Assembly (NCBI RefSeq): GCF_030817355.1
Contig: NZ_JAUSZH010000001.1
Span: 3,535,001-3,599,000 of the forward strand
Direction: 5' to 3'
Source: Streptomyces sp. V1I1
GTDB lineage: Bacteria > Actinomycetota > Actinomycetes > Streptomycetales > Streptomycetaceae
DNA length: 64,000 bases
The position numbers and the translations under genes are program-made. The notes below the pieces were generated by a model. It saw only the letters and a program-made list of their open reading frames with translations. It searched no databases and had not been told where the DNA came from. Each line of letters starts with the position of its first letter. Position 1 is the stretch's first letter. Positions 37,573-46,788 of this stretch are shown here, one piece after another.

Positions 37573-38028
37573 CTATCGCTCCGGGGACGTCCCGCCGTCG
37601 GCGGCCTCGTCGCCGGGAACCTGGCCCTGAACCTCGGCAGGAACCCCGCCAGGAACCTCGCCCTGAACATCCCCCTGAACGAGTCGGACCGCGGCAAGGA
37701 GCGCTTCACGCTGCTCGGGCGACATCATGCCGAAGAAGGCGACAAGTGCGGCCGCCGGGTTGTCGCTCTTGGACCAGGCTTCGTTCATCAGTGCGGCCGA
37801 GTACGCAGCCCGGGTGGAGACCGCCGTATATCGATAGGCGCGGCCGTCGACTTCTCGGCGGACCCAGCCCTTCTGATGGAGATTGTCCATTACGGTCATG
37901 ACGGTGGTGTAGGCGATGGACCGTTCCTGCTGAAGGTCTTCGAGGACTTCCCGGACGGTGACCGGCCGGTTCCATTGCCAGACGCGTGTCATGACGGCGT
38001 CTTCCAGCTCTCCCAATTGGCGAGGCAC
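37573..38028 (-). CDS. BlaI/MecI/CopY-family transcriptional repressor
   Basis: 151 residues. The winged-helix domain runs from residue 1 (VPRQLGELEDAVMTRVWQWNRPVTVREVLEDLQQ, read in parts) through AYTTVMTVMDNLHQKGWV. A dimerisation helix follows (LVAFFGMMSPEQREALLAAV). The tail has a Gly/Val/Pro/Glu repeat (QGEVPGGVPAEVQGQVPG). No BlaR/MecR sensor gene is adjacent. GTG 38028 is six bases after TATGGT (38035-38040), suggesting a leaderless transcript. Copper or antibiotic response is possible but not shown. Confidence 0.92.
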   Translation of the reverse strand: MPRQLGELEDAVMTRVWQWNRPVTVREVLEDLQQERSIAYTTVMTVMDNLHQKGWVRREVDGRAYRYTAVSTRAAYSAALMNEAWSKSDNPAAALVAFFGMMSPEQREALLAAVRLVQGDVQGEVPGGVPAEVQGQVPGDEAADGGTSPER

Positions 38029-38081
38029 ATAACCACCATAGTGGGAGACCTCGGAATGGCTGGTTATTGACGTAACAAAAA

Positions 38082-38114
38082 AGGACGTACGGCTAAAAAT
38101 CGGCCGTACGTCCT
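38082..38114 (-). terminator. Rho-independent terminator for the leftward small-protein genes
   Basis: Perfect 12-bp stem AGGACGTACGGC/GCCGTACGTCCT (38082-38093 with 38103-38114) around a 9-nt AT-rich loop. On the minus strand it is followed by TTTTTTGTTACG, a real U-tract. It lies 16 bp after the stop of the 57-residue membrane protein. Confidence 0.9.
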
Positions 38115-38129
38115 CAGTGTGCGACGGCA

Positions 38130-38303
38130 TCAGTCGCCGCGGCCGGCCTGCTTGGCGGACTGCGCGCGAGCCACGGCGGCGTCCACGATCGCGTCCTCCT
38201 TGGCCTTGTTCGGGCCGCCCTGGCTCTTGACGATCGTCACGACCAGAGCGGTGAAGAAGACGGCCATCACCACTGGGGGCAGGAGCGCGGATACGTAGTC
38301 CAT
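38130..38303 (-). CDS. Small single-pass membrane protein
   Basis: 57 residues, starting MDYVSALLPPVVMAVFFTAL. One transmembrane helix at about 8-26 is followed by a charged cytoplasmic tail (KAKEDAIVDAAVARAQSAKQ) likely to be helical. GGGAG precedes ATG 38303 by four bases, and a strong terminator follows, both supporting a real gene. Family and function are unknown. Confidence 0.8.
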   Translation of the reverse strand: MDYVSALLPPVVMAVFFTALVVTIVKSQGGPNKAKEDAIVDAAVARAQSAKQAGRGD

Positions 38304-38317
38304 GGCTCCCAGAGTAG

Positions 38318-38950
38318 CTATCCGGCCGCGAGCTGTTCGGGCGGGGGCACGGGCCGGCGGCGCGGCGGAAAGACCTCGGACGGCTTCGGCACCGGCTTCT
38401 CGCCCGGCGCGGGCGGCTTGGGCTGGGGTTTCTGCTGCGGTTTCTGCTGGGGCTTCTGCTGCGGTTTGGGGTCCTCGGCAGCGCGGCCGCCGACGAGCGC
38501 GAGGAGCCGGGTGCGGGGGGCCGGGGCGGTGACCGCGGCCCGCACCGCGCGGCCGGCCAGCCGGGCGCGTACGGACTGCTCGGCGAGCGTCTGGCAACGG
38601 TGCAGCACGGCGGCTCCGACGGGGTTGGAGCGCAGCGTGCGCAGCGCGGCCAGGTCTTCGGGGCGTGGGTGGTAGCCGGTGGCCAGGGCGTCCTGGAGGA
38701 GCTCCAGATAGCCCGCGGCGGAGCCGGGGAGCGCTTCGCGGTAGCGGACAAGGTCGGCGAGGAGGAACGTACGCAGTCGGCCGGCCTCGCGTACCGCCTC
38801 GTCCACGGAATCGGCCAGACGCAGAGCGTCCTGGACGTCGTCGTCGGCGAGAGGGACGGGATGGAGGGCGATGGCGAGGGCGCGTCGGAGCACACGCAGC
38901 TCGTCTGCGCTGAAGGCCATGCCGCCGCGGGATCCGTATGGCGTGGGCAT
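38318..38950 (-). CDS. Conserved actinobacterial protein with Pro/Gln/Lys tail
   Basis: 210 residues. An all-helical N-terminal about 150 residues (MAFSADELRVLRRALAIALH, LRLADSVDEAVREAGRLRTF, YLELLQDALATGYHPRPEDL, read in parts) is followed by a low-complexity tail with the repeat PQQK three times, then PKPPAPGEKPVPKP. Cytosolic, with no known domain named. ATG 38950 lies six bases after TATCGT (38957-38962), fitting a leaderless mRNA. It is followed 14 bp later by the small membrane protein gene. Confidence 0.8.
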   Translation of the reverse strand: MPTPYGSRGGMAFSADELRVLRRALAIALHPVPLADDDVQDALRLADSVDEAVREAGRLRTFLLADLVRYREALPGSAAGYLELLQDALATGYHPRPEDLAALRTLRSNPVGAAVLHRCQTLAEQSVRARLAGRAVRAAVTAPAPRTRLLALVGGRAAEDPKPQQKPQQKPQQKPQPKPPAPGEKPVPKPSEVFPPRRRPVPPPEQLAAG

Positions 38951-39450
38951 GGGCCGACGATACGTGCGACTTGGACAAAATCGGGTTAATTGAGCAAGCC
39001 CGGGCGCGGCGGATGCGGTGCCGCGGCTGGGCCGCGGGGTGCGGGGTGCGTTGCGCGGGTCGTGGGGTGGCCCGGTGCCGTGGCGTGCGGGGGTCCGCGG
39101 CGCGGGCTGCGGGGTTGCCCGGTGCCGTGCGGCGCGGGTTCCGGGGCCCCTCCGGGCTCGACTCCTCGGGGTCGGCGGCATCAAGGGGTCCGTATTGATC
39201 ACCGCGTCCGGCCGCCGATCCCCTGCGGGGACGACCCTGCACGGCCCCTCCCACCAGCAGGCACCCGGTCCGGGCCCGCCCCCTGGAAACCCGGAAACGC
39301 CGGGGTTCGCCCGCGGGCCGACCCTGCACGGTCCCTCCCCACCCGGAGGGGCGGTAGCACGGGAGGGTCAGCCCGCGAAACCACCCACCGGAGGGCAACC
39401 AGCAACGCCCCTGGCCCACGAGCACCACGACCCCGTGAAATCTGGGAACG
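38951..39450. other. 500-bp GC-rich intergenic region with repeat modules
   Basis: No supported gene. Positions about 39,015-39,140 hold copy B of the GC-rich element seen at 13,840-13,902: the long block is at about 39,043-39,080 and the GCGGGGGTCCGCGGCGCGGG module at about 39,088-39,107. A shorter GGTTGCCCGGTGCCGTGCGG echo follows. The rest (39,180-39,450) is compositionally biased, with an ACCCTGCACGG(C/T)CCCTCCCACC motif occurring twice (near 39,234 and 39,331). Confidence 0.6.
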
Positions 39451-40248
39451 TCACATCCGGGAGACGTTCCGCTCGTAGACCAGGCGCAGGCCGATCAGCG
39501 TCAGCCACGGCTCGTGCTCGTCTATCGCCGACGCCTCGCCCAGCACCATCGGGGCCAGGCCGCCGGTCGCGATCACGGTGACCTCGTCCGGGTCGTCCGC
39601 GAGCTCGACCTTCATGCGCCGTACAACGCCGTCGACCTGGCCCGCGAAGCCGTACACAATGCCGGACTGCATCGCCTCGACGGTGTTCTTGCCGATCACG
39701 CTGCGCGGGCGGGCCAGCTCGATCTTGCGGAGCTGGGCGCCCTTCACGCCGAGCGCCTCGACGGAGATCTCGATGCCCGGGGCGATCACGCCGCCCGCGT
39801 ACTCGCCGCGCGCGCTGACCGCGTCGAAGGTCGTCGCCGTGCCGAAGTCGACGACGATCGCCGGGCCGCCGTACAGGTCGACGGCGGCGACCGCGTTGAT
39901 GATGCGGTCCGCGCCGACCTCCTTGGGGTTGTCCATCAGGATCGGTACGCCGGTCTTGATGCCGGGCTCGACGAGGACCGCCGGCACGTCGCCGTAGTAG
40001 CGGCGGGTCACCTCGCGCAGCTCGTGCAGGACGGAGGGGACGGTGGAGCAGATGGCGATGCCCTCGATGCCGTCGCCCAACTCGTCGCCGAGCAGCGGGT
40101 GCATGCCCATCAAGCCCTGGAGCAGGACGGCCAGTTCGTCGGCGGTGCGGCGTGCGTCGGTGGAGATGCGCCAGTGCTCGACGATCTCCTCACCGTCGAA
40201 CAGGCCGAGGACGGTGTGGGTGTTGCCGACGTCGATCGTGAGCAGCAT
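39451..40248 (-). CDS. coaX: Type III pantothenate kinase
   Basis: 265-residue ASKHA kinase for the first step of CoA synthesis. Phosphate 1 is LLTIDVGNTHTVLG. The pantothenate site region is NPKEVGADRIINAVAA. Phosphate 2 and the catalytic loop are IVVDFGTATTFDAV. The GVIAPGI and VIATGG motifs follow. Type III enzymes are not feedback-inhibited by CoA. It is the last gene of the operon, its ATG overlapping the nadC stop by one base (TGATG). Confidence 0.97.
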   Translation of the reverse strand: MLLTIDVGNTHTVLGLFDGEEIVEHWRISTDARRTADELAVLLQGLMGMHPLLGDELGDGIEGIAICSTVPSVLHELREVTRRYYGDVPAVLVEPGIKTGVPILMDNPKEVGADRIINAVAAVDLYGGPAIVVDFGTATTFDAVSARGEYAGGVIAPGIEISVEALGVKGAQLRKIELARPRSVIGKNTVEAMQSGIVYGFAGQVDGVVRRMKVELADDPDEVTVIATGGLAPMVLGEASAIDEHEPWLTLIGLRLVYERNVSRM

Positions 40249-41261
40249 CAGACGCCTGCCTCGCGCAGGTCGAGGCCGATGTCGAGGATCGGGGAGGAGT
40301 GCGTGAGCGCGCCCACCGCGAGGTAGTCGACGCCCGTCTCGGCGTAGGCGCGGGCGTTCTCGAGGGTGAGACGGCCGGAGGATTCCAGAGCGGCGCGGCT
40401 AGCGACGATCGAGACGGCCTCCTCGGTCTCGGCCGGGGTGAAGTTGTCCAGCAGGATCAGGTCGGCGCCCGCGTCGAGGACTTCGCGTACCTGGTGGAGG
40501 GTGTCCACCTCGACCTCGATGGCGAGGTCGGGGAAGGCTTCCCGTACGGCCTTGAACGCCTCGGCGACGCCGCCCGCCGCCACCACGTGGTTGTCCTTGA
40601 CCAGGGCGGCATCGGACAGCGACATACGGTGGTTGACGCCGCCGCCGCAGCGCACCGCGTACTTCTCCAGGGCGCGCAGGCCGGGCGTCGTCTTGCGGGT
40701 GTCGCGGACCTTGGCCTTGGTGCCTTCGAGCACGTCGGCCCAGGCGCGGGTCGCGGTCGCGATGCCGGACAGGCGGCACAGGAGGTTCAGCGCGCTGCGC
40801 TCGCCGGTGAGCAGGTCACGGGTGTTGGTGGTGACGGACAGCAGCTTCTGTCCCGCCTCGACGCGGTCGCCGTCCTCGACGTGCCTCTCCACCTCGAACG
40901 ACTCGGTGCAGACGATCGACAGGACGGCCTCGGCGACCCTCAGGCCCGCGACCGTGCCCGCCTCGCGGGCGGTGAAGTCGCCGGTGGCGACGGCGTCCTC
41001 GGGGACGGTCGCCACGGTCGTCACATCCACGCTGCCGTCGAGGTCCTCCCCGAGCGCGAGGTGCGCGATGTCCTCGACCTGGACCGGGTCGAGGCCCGCG
41101 TCGGCGAGCAGCCGGGCCAGGGCGGGGTCGAGACCGCACTCGTACGCTTCGTCGTCTCCGCAGCCGCAGGCGTCTCCGCAGCCGCCCGCCTCGGTCGCGG
41201 GGGCGCCGATCTGGATCAGCGGTACGTCCACGGGACGCGGACGTTCTTCGGGCGTGCTCAC
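40248..41261 (-). CDS. nadC: Nicotinate-nucleotide pyrophosphorylase (carboxylating)
   Basis: 337 residues converting quinolinate and PRPP to nicotinate mononucleotide. The core begins near residue 55 (LEDIAHLALGEDL-type sequence). It has RKTTPGLRALEKYAV, GGGVNHRMSLSDAALVKDNH (read in parts), VEVDTL and ILLDNF. It is about 45 residues longer at the N-terminus than typical enzymes. That extension is Cys-rich: Cys28, Cys32, Cys34 and Cys42 in GGCGDACGCGDDEAYECG. The extension is unexplained. It follows nadB with a two-base gap. Confidence 0.96.
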   Translation of the reverse strand: MSTPEERPRPVDVPLIQIGAPATEAGGCGDACGCGDDEAYECGLDPALARLLADAGLDPVQVEDIAHLALGEDLDGSVDVTTVATVPEDAVATGDFTAREAGTVAGLRVAEAVLSIVCTESFEVERHVEDGDRVEAGQKLLSVTTNTRDLLTGERSALNLLCRLSGIATATRAWADVLEGTKAKVRDTRKTTPGLRALEKYAVRCGGGVNHRMSLSDAALVKDNHVVAAGGVAEAFKAVREAFPDLAIEVEVDTLHQVREVLDAGADLILLDNFTPAETEEAVSIVASRAALESSGRLTLENARAYAETGVDYLAVGALTHSSPILDIGLDLREAGV

Positions 41262-41263
41262 GG

Positions 41264-42961
41264 TTACGGCTCCCTGGGGGCGTCGGGGACGGTCGGGGCG
41301 AAAGCGGTGTTCTCGGTGCGGCGGACGACGAGGCTCCGGTCGGGAGCGAGACGTACGACGAGATGGCGGCGCCAGTCGGCGTCGTCGCGCTCGGGTCGGT
41401 CCTCGCGCCAGTGGCAGCCGCGGGTCTCCTCGCGCTCAAGGGCCGCGGTGGTCAGCACGCGGGCAACGCACAGGAGGTTCGACGTCTCCCAGGACTCGAC
41501 GCCGGGCTCGGCCGTCTTGCCCGAACCCTCCTGGTCGTGCACGGCGTTGCGGTGGACCGCGTCCAGCGCGGCCGCCGCGTCGGCCAGGCTACTGGCCGAG
41601 CGGAGCACACCGGCGCCCTGCGACATGATCCGCTGGATGTCGGCTCGCGCCTCGGGGGCGATGAGCGGAAGTACGGACGGGGTGGGGGGCTCGGCGGCCG
41701 CACCGGCCAGGAGCGGGGCGCGGGAGGCGATGTCGGCCGCTATGCGCTCCGCGAAGACCAGGCCCTCCAGAAGGGAGTTGGAGGCCAGCCGGTTCGCGCC
41801 GTGGACGCCAGTGCAGGCGACCTCGCCACAGGCGTAGAGCCCGGGCACGGTCGTGCGGCCGCGCAGGTCCGTGCGGACGCCGCCGGAGGCGTAGTGGGCG
41901 GCCGGGGCGACCGGGATGGGCTCGGTGACCGGGTCTATGCCGTGGGTGCGGCAGGCCGCCAGGATCGTGGGGAAGCGCTGCTCCCACATCTCGGCGCCGA
42001 AGTGGCGGGCGTCGAGGTACATGTGCGCCGCGCCCTGTTCCTGCATGCGGCGCATGATGCCCTTGGCGACGATGTCGCGGGGGGCGAGCTCGGCCAGCTC
42101 GTGCTGACCGAGCATGAAGCGGGTGCCGGATGCGTCGACGAGATGGGCGCCCTCTCCCCGTACCGCCTCGGAGACCAGCGGCTGCTGGCCCTCGGAGTCC
42201 GCGCCGAGGAAGAGCACCGTCGGGTGGAACTGCACGAATTCGAGGTCGGAGACCTCCGCTCCGGCGCGCAGCGCGAGCGCGACGCCGTCGCCCGTGGAGA
42301 CGGCGGGGTTGGTGGTGGCGGAGAAGACCTGGCCCATGCCGCCGGTGGCGAGCACGACGGTGGGGGCGTGGACCGCGCCGACGCCGTCGTGCTGGCCTTC
42401 GCCCATGACATGGAGGGTGATGCCTGCCGTACGGCCTTCGGCGTCCGTCAGCAGGTCCAGGACCAGGGCGTTCTCGATGGTGCGCAGACCGGCCTCGCGG
42501 ACCGCCTCGACCAGGGCGCGGGAGATCTCGGCCCCCGTCGCGTCGCCGCCCGCGTGCGCGATACGGCGGCGGTGGTGGCCGCCCTCGCGGGTGAGCTCGA
42601 TCTCGCCGGCCTCGGAGGTGTCGAAGTGCGCACCGGTGGCGATCAGCCGGCGTACGGCGTCGGGGCCCTCGGTGACCAGGGTGCGTACCGCCTCCTCGTC
42701 GCACAGGCCCGCGCCCGCGACGAGGGTGTCGTCCAAGTGCTGCTCGGGGGTGTCGCCGTCGCCGAGCGCCGCGGCGATGCCGCCCTGCGCCCAGCGCGTG
42801 GAGCCGTCGTCCAGACGGGCTTTGGTGACCACGACCGTGCTCAGCCCGGTCGCCGCGCAGCGCAGTGCGGCGGTGAGGCCTGCGACGCCGGAGCCGACCA
42901 CGACGACGTCGGCGTCGATGGCCCAGCCGGGAGCGGGGGCGGTCAGCCGTATTCCGGTCAC
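41264..42961 (-). CDS. nadB: L-aspartate oxidase
   Basis: 565-residue FAD enzyme making iminoaspartate for quinolinate. The FAD dinucleotide fold is [16 protein letters not shown]. The active-site region includes [22 protein letters not shown] and [19 protein letters not shown], and [25 protein letters not shown] contains the conserved His (read in parts). The C-terminal helical domain is complete. It overlaps the panC stop by 4 nt. NadA, its usual partner, is not in the window. Confidence 0.97.
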   Translation of the reverse strand: MTGIRLTAPAPGWAIDADVVVVGSGVAGLTAALRCAATGLSTVVVTKARLDDGSTRWAQGGIAAALGDGDTPEQHLDDTLVAGAGLCDEEAVRTLVTEGPDAVRRLIATGAHFDTSEAGEIELTREGGHHRRRIAHAGGDATGAEISRALVEAVREAGLRTIENALVLDLLTDAEGRTAGITLHVMGEGQHDGVGAVHAPTVVLATGGMGQVFSATTNPAVSTGDGVALALRAGAEVSDLEFVQFHPTVLFLGADSEGQQPLVSEAVRGEGAHLVDASGTRFMLGQHELAELAPRDIVAKGIMRRMQEQGAAHMYLDARHFGAEMWEQRFPTILAACRTHGIDPVTEPIPVAPAAHYASGGVRTDLRGRTTVPGLYACGEVACTGVHGANRLASNSLLEGLVFAERIAADIASRAPLLAGAAAEPPTPSVLPLIAPEARADIQRIMSQGAGVLRSASSLADAAAALDAVHRNAVHDQEGSGKTAEPGVESWETSNLLCVARVLTTAALEREETRGCHWREDRPERDDADWRRHLVVRLAPDRSLVVRRTENTAFAPTVPDAPREP

Positions 42962-44106
42962 TTGGCGGCTCCGAAGGTCGGGGGTTCGAGGGTCGGGGGA
43001 TGGTCGGGCGTCGGGGAGTCGGGCGTCGGCGATTCGAGGGGCGGCGATTCGGCGGGCTGAGATCCGAGGGGCGGCGGTTCGAAGACCGGGGGCCCGAAGA
43101 CCGGGGGCCCGAAGGTCAGGGGGATGTTGTCGATCAGGCGCGTCGCGCCGACCTTCGCGGCCACCGCGAGGATCGCCTCGCCGGTGTGGTCGTCGGGGAC
43201 CTCGGCGAAGGTGGCCGGGTCGACCAGGGCCAGATAGTCGAGGACGAGGGGCGGCACAGCCTGCGCCGCCTCGTCGAGGACGGCGCGGGCCGCTGCCCGT
43301 ACGCCGTCGGCGCCGCCCGGTCCCGCCTGGGCCACCGCGTGTGCGTCGGCCGCGGCGCGCGCCTCGCCGATCGCGGAGAGCGCGGCGGCGCGGGCGTGCG
43401 TGCCGGGGGTGGCCTCGGCGCGGGCGTGCAGCGCCTGCTGGGCGGCGAGCCGGTCGTGGGCCGCGAACAGCGCGCCGGACAGGGCGAGCGCGGTGCGCCG
43501 CTCCGCCGCCGACAGGTAGCGGTTGCGGCTGGACAGCGCGAGGCCGTCGCTCTCGCGGACGGTCGGCACACCGACGATCTCGACCGGGAAGTTCAGATCG
43601 CGGACCATACGGCGGATCAGGGCGAGCTGCTGCGCGTCCTTCTGGCCGAAGAGGGCGACATCCGGGCGGGTGAGGTGGAGGAGCTTGGCGACGACGGTGA
43701 GCATGCCGTCGAAGTGGCCGGGTCGCGAAGCCCCTTCAAGGCGCTCGGCCATCGGGCCCGCGGCGATCCTGACCTGCGGCTCGCCGCCGGGGTAGACCTC
43801 GTCGGCGGACGGTGCGAACACCACGTCCGCGCCCGCCTGTTCGGCCGTCTTGAGATCGGCTTCGAGGGTACGGGGATAACGGTCCAGGTCCTCGCCCGCG
43901 CCGAACTGCAGCGGGTTGACGAAGACCGTGACCGTCACGAAGCCTTCGGGCCCGACCTCCGCCCGGGCGGCGCGGATCAGGGAGGCGTGCCCCTCGTGGA
44001 GCGCGCCCATGGTCATCACGACGGCGGTGCGGCCGGGGGCGGCGCGGTGGTCGAGGGCGTACTGAAGCGCCTCGCGCGTCGGTACGAGTTCGAAACTGCG
44101 GCTCAT
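42958..44106 (-). CDS. panC: Pantothenate synthetase with long Pro-rich tail
   Basis: 382 residues joining pantoate and beta-alanine. HIGH-like motifs include [46 protein letters not shown] and [19 protein letters not shown] follow (read in parts), plus the KMSKS-like LSSRNRYLS. The catalytic core ends near residue 332. The last about 50 residues are a Pro-rich repeat ([31 protein letters not shown]) absent from usual enzymes. It lies between the DUF2520 gene and nadB with 4-nt overlaps on both sides. Confidence 0.96.
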   Translation of the reverse strand: MSRSFELVPTREALQYALDHRAAPGRTAVVMTMGALHEGHASLIRAARAEVGPEGFVTVTVFVNPLQFGAGEDLDRYPRTLEADLKTAEQAGADVVFAPSADEVYPGGEPQVRIAAGPMAERLEGASRPGHFDGMLTVVAKLLHLTRPDVALFGQKDAQQLALIRRMVRDLNFPVEIVGVPTVRESDGLALSSRNRYLSAAERRTALALSGALFAAHDRLAAQQALHARAEATPGTHARAAALSAIGEARAAADAHAVAQAGPGGADGVRAAARAVLDEAAQAVPPLVLDYLALVDPATFAEVPDDHTGEAILAVAAKVGATRLIDNIPLTFGPPVFGPPVFEPPPLGSQPAESPPLESPTPDSPTPDHPPTLEPPTFGAAK

Positions 44107-45023
44107 CGGGGGTCACCGTCCGCGAGGACGCCCAGCAGATCCTCCGCCATCTCCGGTTTGAGCAGGCCGTGCGCGAGAGCCCGGTCGGCGGTGGTGCGCG
44201 CCATCGCCAGATAACCGGCGACCATGCCGGGGGCGTGCTTGCGCAGCTCCGCGACATGGGCGGCGACGGTGCCGGCATCGCCGCGGGCGACGGGTCCTGT
44301 GAGGGCCGCGTCGCCGGAGCGCAGAGCGTTGTCGAGGGCCGCGCCGAGCAGCGGGCCGAGCATCCGGTCAGGGGCGCCGACCCCTGCCGTACGCAGCAGC
44401 TCCATCGCCTGCGCGACCAGCGTGACCAGGTAGTTCGCGCCGAGGGCGAGAGCCGCGTGGTAGAGCGGGCGGGCCTCCTCCTCGATCCACTCGGGCTCGC
44501 CGCCCATCTCGATGACCAGCGCCTCGGCGGCCAGCCGCAGTTCCTCGGGGGCCGTCACTCCGAACGAGCAGCCCGCCAGCCGCTGGACGTCCACGCTCGT
44601 CCCCGTGAACGTCATCACCGGGTGCAGCGCGAGCGGCAGCGCGCCGGCCCGCATGGCGGGATCCAGCACCTTCGCGCCGTACCGACCGGAGGTGTGCACA
44701 AGCAGTTGCCCGGGACGTACCGCACCGGTCTCAACGAGTCCGTCGACCAGCGCAGGCAGCGCATCGTCCGGGACGGTCAGCAGCACCAGTTCGGCGCGGG
44801 CGAGGACCTCTGCGGGGGTCACCAGGGGTACGTCGGGGAGCAGGACGGCCGCCCGTCGTACGGACGCGTCCGAGACGCCGGAGACGGCGACCGGCCGGTG
44901 TCCCGCCAGCTGAAGCGATGCCGCGAGGGCCGGGCCGACACGGCCTGCTCCGACGACGCCCACGGTGAGGCGGGCTGGGCGGTCCCGCGGGTCGAGCGGT
45001 TCCTGTGGTGCTGTGGCATTCAC
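44103..45023 (-). CDS. Rossmann-like/DUF2520 domain protein
   Basis: 306 residues. An NAD(P) fold at the N-terminus ([19 protein letters not shown]) is followed by [31 protein letters not shown], and a C-terminal DUF2520 helical domain ([20 protein letters not shown]). By fold and by position directly before panC it may act in pantoate supply or a related reduction, like a ketopantoate reductase relative. This is inference. GTG 45023 is preferred for the GGAAGG about 8 bases upstream. ATG 45077 is an alternative 18 codons earlier. Confidence 0.88.
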   Translation of the reverse strand: MNATAPQEPLDPRDRPARLTVGVVGAGRVGPALAASLQLAGHRPVAVSGVSDASVRRAAVLLPDVPLVTPAEVLARAELVLLTVPDDALPALVDGLVETGAVRPGQLLVHTSGRYGAKVLDPAMRAGALPLALHPVMTFTGTSVDVQRLAGCSFGVTAPEELRLAAEALVIEMGGEPEWIEEEARPLYHAALALGANYLVTLVAQAMELLRTAGVGAPDRMLGPLLGAALDNALRSGDAALTGPVARGDAGTVAAHVAELRKHAPGMVAGYLAMARTTADRALAHGLLKPEMAEDLLGVLADGDPR

Positions 45024-45150
45024 GCGGCGGGGCCTTCCGTTCCAGTCCGCGGGGGGTACCGGACGATTTCTCGTCATGCTACGCCAGCGCCACTCGCACC
45101 CTTGCGGTTGTCCACAGCCTGTGGGCGGCGGCGTGGGCGATGATCGGGGC

Positions 45151-46308
45151 ATGGCTGAAGCTGAAGAGGCTGAAGTGGGCGAGCAGGACGAGCGGCGGCG
45201 CAGGCTCGCCGCGTGGCGGGCCTCGCACCGGGTGCTGTGGCGGGCCTCGGCGGACCGCCGCGTCGGGGAGCGGCTGACGGCGCTTGCGGCGGACGCGGGG
45301 GCGGTCTACGACCTCGACGAGTGGACCGATGTGTACGGCAACGGGGTCGTCGCCGAGTTGGAGCGGCGGGTGGCGGAGCTGCTCGGCTTCCCGGCCGCGG
45401 CGTTCTTCCCGACCGGGACGATGGCGCAGCAGGTGGCGCTGCGGTGCTGGGCGGGGCGTACCGGGAACGCGACGGTCGCGCTGCATCCGATGGCGCATCC
45501 GGAGCTGCACGAGCGGGGTGCGGTCGGGGTGGTGAGCGGGCTGCGTACGGTCCACCCGACGAGCGCGCCGCGGCTGCCGACGGCCGACGAGGTACACGAC
45601 TTCGACGAGCCCTTCGGGGCGCTGATGCTGGAACTGCCGCTGCGGGACGCGGGTTTCGTCCTGCCGACGTGGGACGAGCTGGTGGCGGTCGTGGAGGCGG
45701 CGCGCTCACGCGATGCAGTGGTGCACTTCGACGGCGCGCGCCTGTGGGAGTGCGCCCCGCACTTCGGCCGCGCGCTGGACGAGATCGCGTCGCTGGCGGA
45801 CAGCGTGTACGTGTCCTTCTACAAGTCCCTGGACGCGATTTCGGGCGCGGTGCTCGCGGGCCCGCCGGAGCTGGTCGACGAAGCCATTGCCTGGCGCCAT
45901 CGCTACGGCGGCCAGATCTTCCAGCAGTACCCCGCGGCCCTGTCGGCGCTGCTGGGCCTGGAACGGGAGCTGCCACGGCTGCCGTCGTACGTCGCCCACG
46001 CGAAGGTCGTGGCAGCGGCGCTGCGGGAGGGCTTCGCGGAGGCGGGCGTCCCGTGGTTCCGCATCCACCCGGAAGAGCCGCACACGCACCAGTTCCAGGT
46101 CTGGCTGGCGTCGGAGGCGGACGCGCTGAATGTGGCGGCGCTCGGCCAGTCTGAGGAGACGGGAGTGACGCTGTTCCGCAGGTGGTTCACGGAGGGCTGC
46201 CCGCCGGGGATCGCGGTCACGGAGGTGACGGTGGGGGCGGAGGGGCTGGAGTGGACGGGGGAGGACGTGAGGAAGGCGGCGGCGGAGTTTGTGCGGCGGG
46301 TGGGGTAG
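45151..46308 (+). CDS. PLP-dependent beta-eliminating lyase (threonine aldolase-like)
   Basis: 385 residues of the aspartate aminotransferase fold. FFPTGTMAQQVALRCW binds the cofactor ring. VVHFDGARLWEC carries the PLP Asp. VSFYKSLDAISGAVL holds the Schiff-base Lys. It resembles low-specificity L-threonine aldolases, but the N-terminal about 55 residues (RRRLAAWRASHRVLWR) are an added helical region. ATG 45151 begins MAEAEEAEVGEQDE. No operon partner is evident. It is divergent from the DUF2520 gene. Substrate not proven. Confidence 0.9.
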   Translation: MAEAEEAEVGEQDERRRRLAAWRASHRVLWRASADRRVGERLTALAADAGAVYDLDEWTDVYGNGVVAELERRVAELLGFPAAAFFPTGTMAQQVALRCWAGRTGNATVALHPMAHPELHERGAVGVVSGLRTVHPTSAPRLPTADEVHDFDEPFGALMLELPLRDAGFVLPTWDELVAVVEAARSRDAVVHFDGARLWECAPHFGRALDEIASLADSVYVSFYKSLDAISGAVLAGPPELVDEAIAWRHRYGGQIFQQYPAALSALLGLERELPRLPSYVAHAKVVAAALREGFAEAGVPWFRIHPEEPHTHQFQVWLASEADALNVAALGQSEETGVTLFRRWFTEGCPPGIAVTEVTVGAEGLEWTGEDVRKAAAEFVRRVG

Positions 46309-46371
46309 CTCCCCCACCCCGCCCCTTCCCGAAACTGGGGATGCTCCCCAGCCCCCTGGGGGGAGGGGAAC

Positions 46372-46391
46372 GTGGGGGCTGACGCCCCCAC
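46372..46391. terminator. GTGGGGGC/GCCCCCAC hairpin
   Basis: A perfect 8-bp stem with a 4-nt loop (GTGGGGGC-TGAC-GCCCCCAC), 64 bp after the lyase stop, in a region full of related short inverted repeats (GGGGATGCTCCCC, GGGGGGAGGGG). No T-run follows. It looks like the palindromic boilerplate often seen after Streptomyces genes and may act as a terminator. Confidence 0.55.
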
Positions 46392-46494
46392 ACCCCCGAG
46401 AGCGCCGGCTTCGCGGCGCGGGGGGACCCACCGGTGCGCGGGCGGGCCGCCCACCGGTGCCGGCCCACCGGCCGGTGATCCACTACCCAGTCGG

Positions 46495-46788
46495 CTCGCC
46501 CGCACTGCCGGCCCCGCCCCCGTCGAGCTGCTGAAGCTGCGGATGGAGGCGCTGGCCCACCCCATGCGCATGCGCCTGTGCCGCAACCTCGCCCGTGCCC
46601 CGTTCACGACGAGCGAGCTGGCGGACGCGTACGGGATCACCGCGCCCGAGGTCTCCCGCCATCTCGCCGTGCTGAAGAAGGCCGGGCTGATCTCCACGCG
46701 GCGGCGCGGCCGGTACGTACTGCACCAGCTCGACGTCACCGCCGTCGCCCGGCTGGGGAGTGATTTTCTGGAGACCGTGCTGCGTTAA
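46495..46788 (+). pseudogene. ArsR-like winged-helix fragment
   Basis: About 95 residues of recognisable sequence, from PAPVELLKLRMEALAHPMRM through SELADAYGITAPEVSRHLAVL and KKAGLISTRRRGRYVLHQL to the stop at 46786-46788. It starts abruptly after about 180 bp of palindrome-rich non-coding DNA, and I recall this motif as the C-terminal end of larger (about 350 residue) Streptomyces regulators. It therefore looks like a 5'-truncated remnant. A stand-alone 81-residue ArsR from ATG 46543 remains possible. It overlaps the next gene by 4 bp. Confidence 0.6.

Noticed and set aside
46543..46788. Stand-alone small ArsR regulator
   Set aside because: Possible, but the abrupt start after palindromic DNA and similarity to the end of longer regulators favour a remnant; kept as a pseudogene at moderate confidence.
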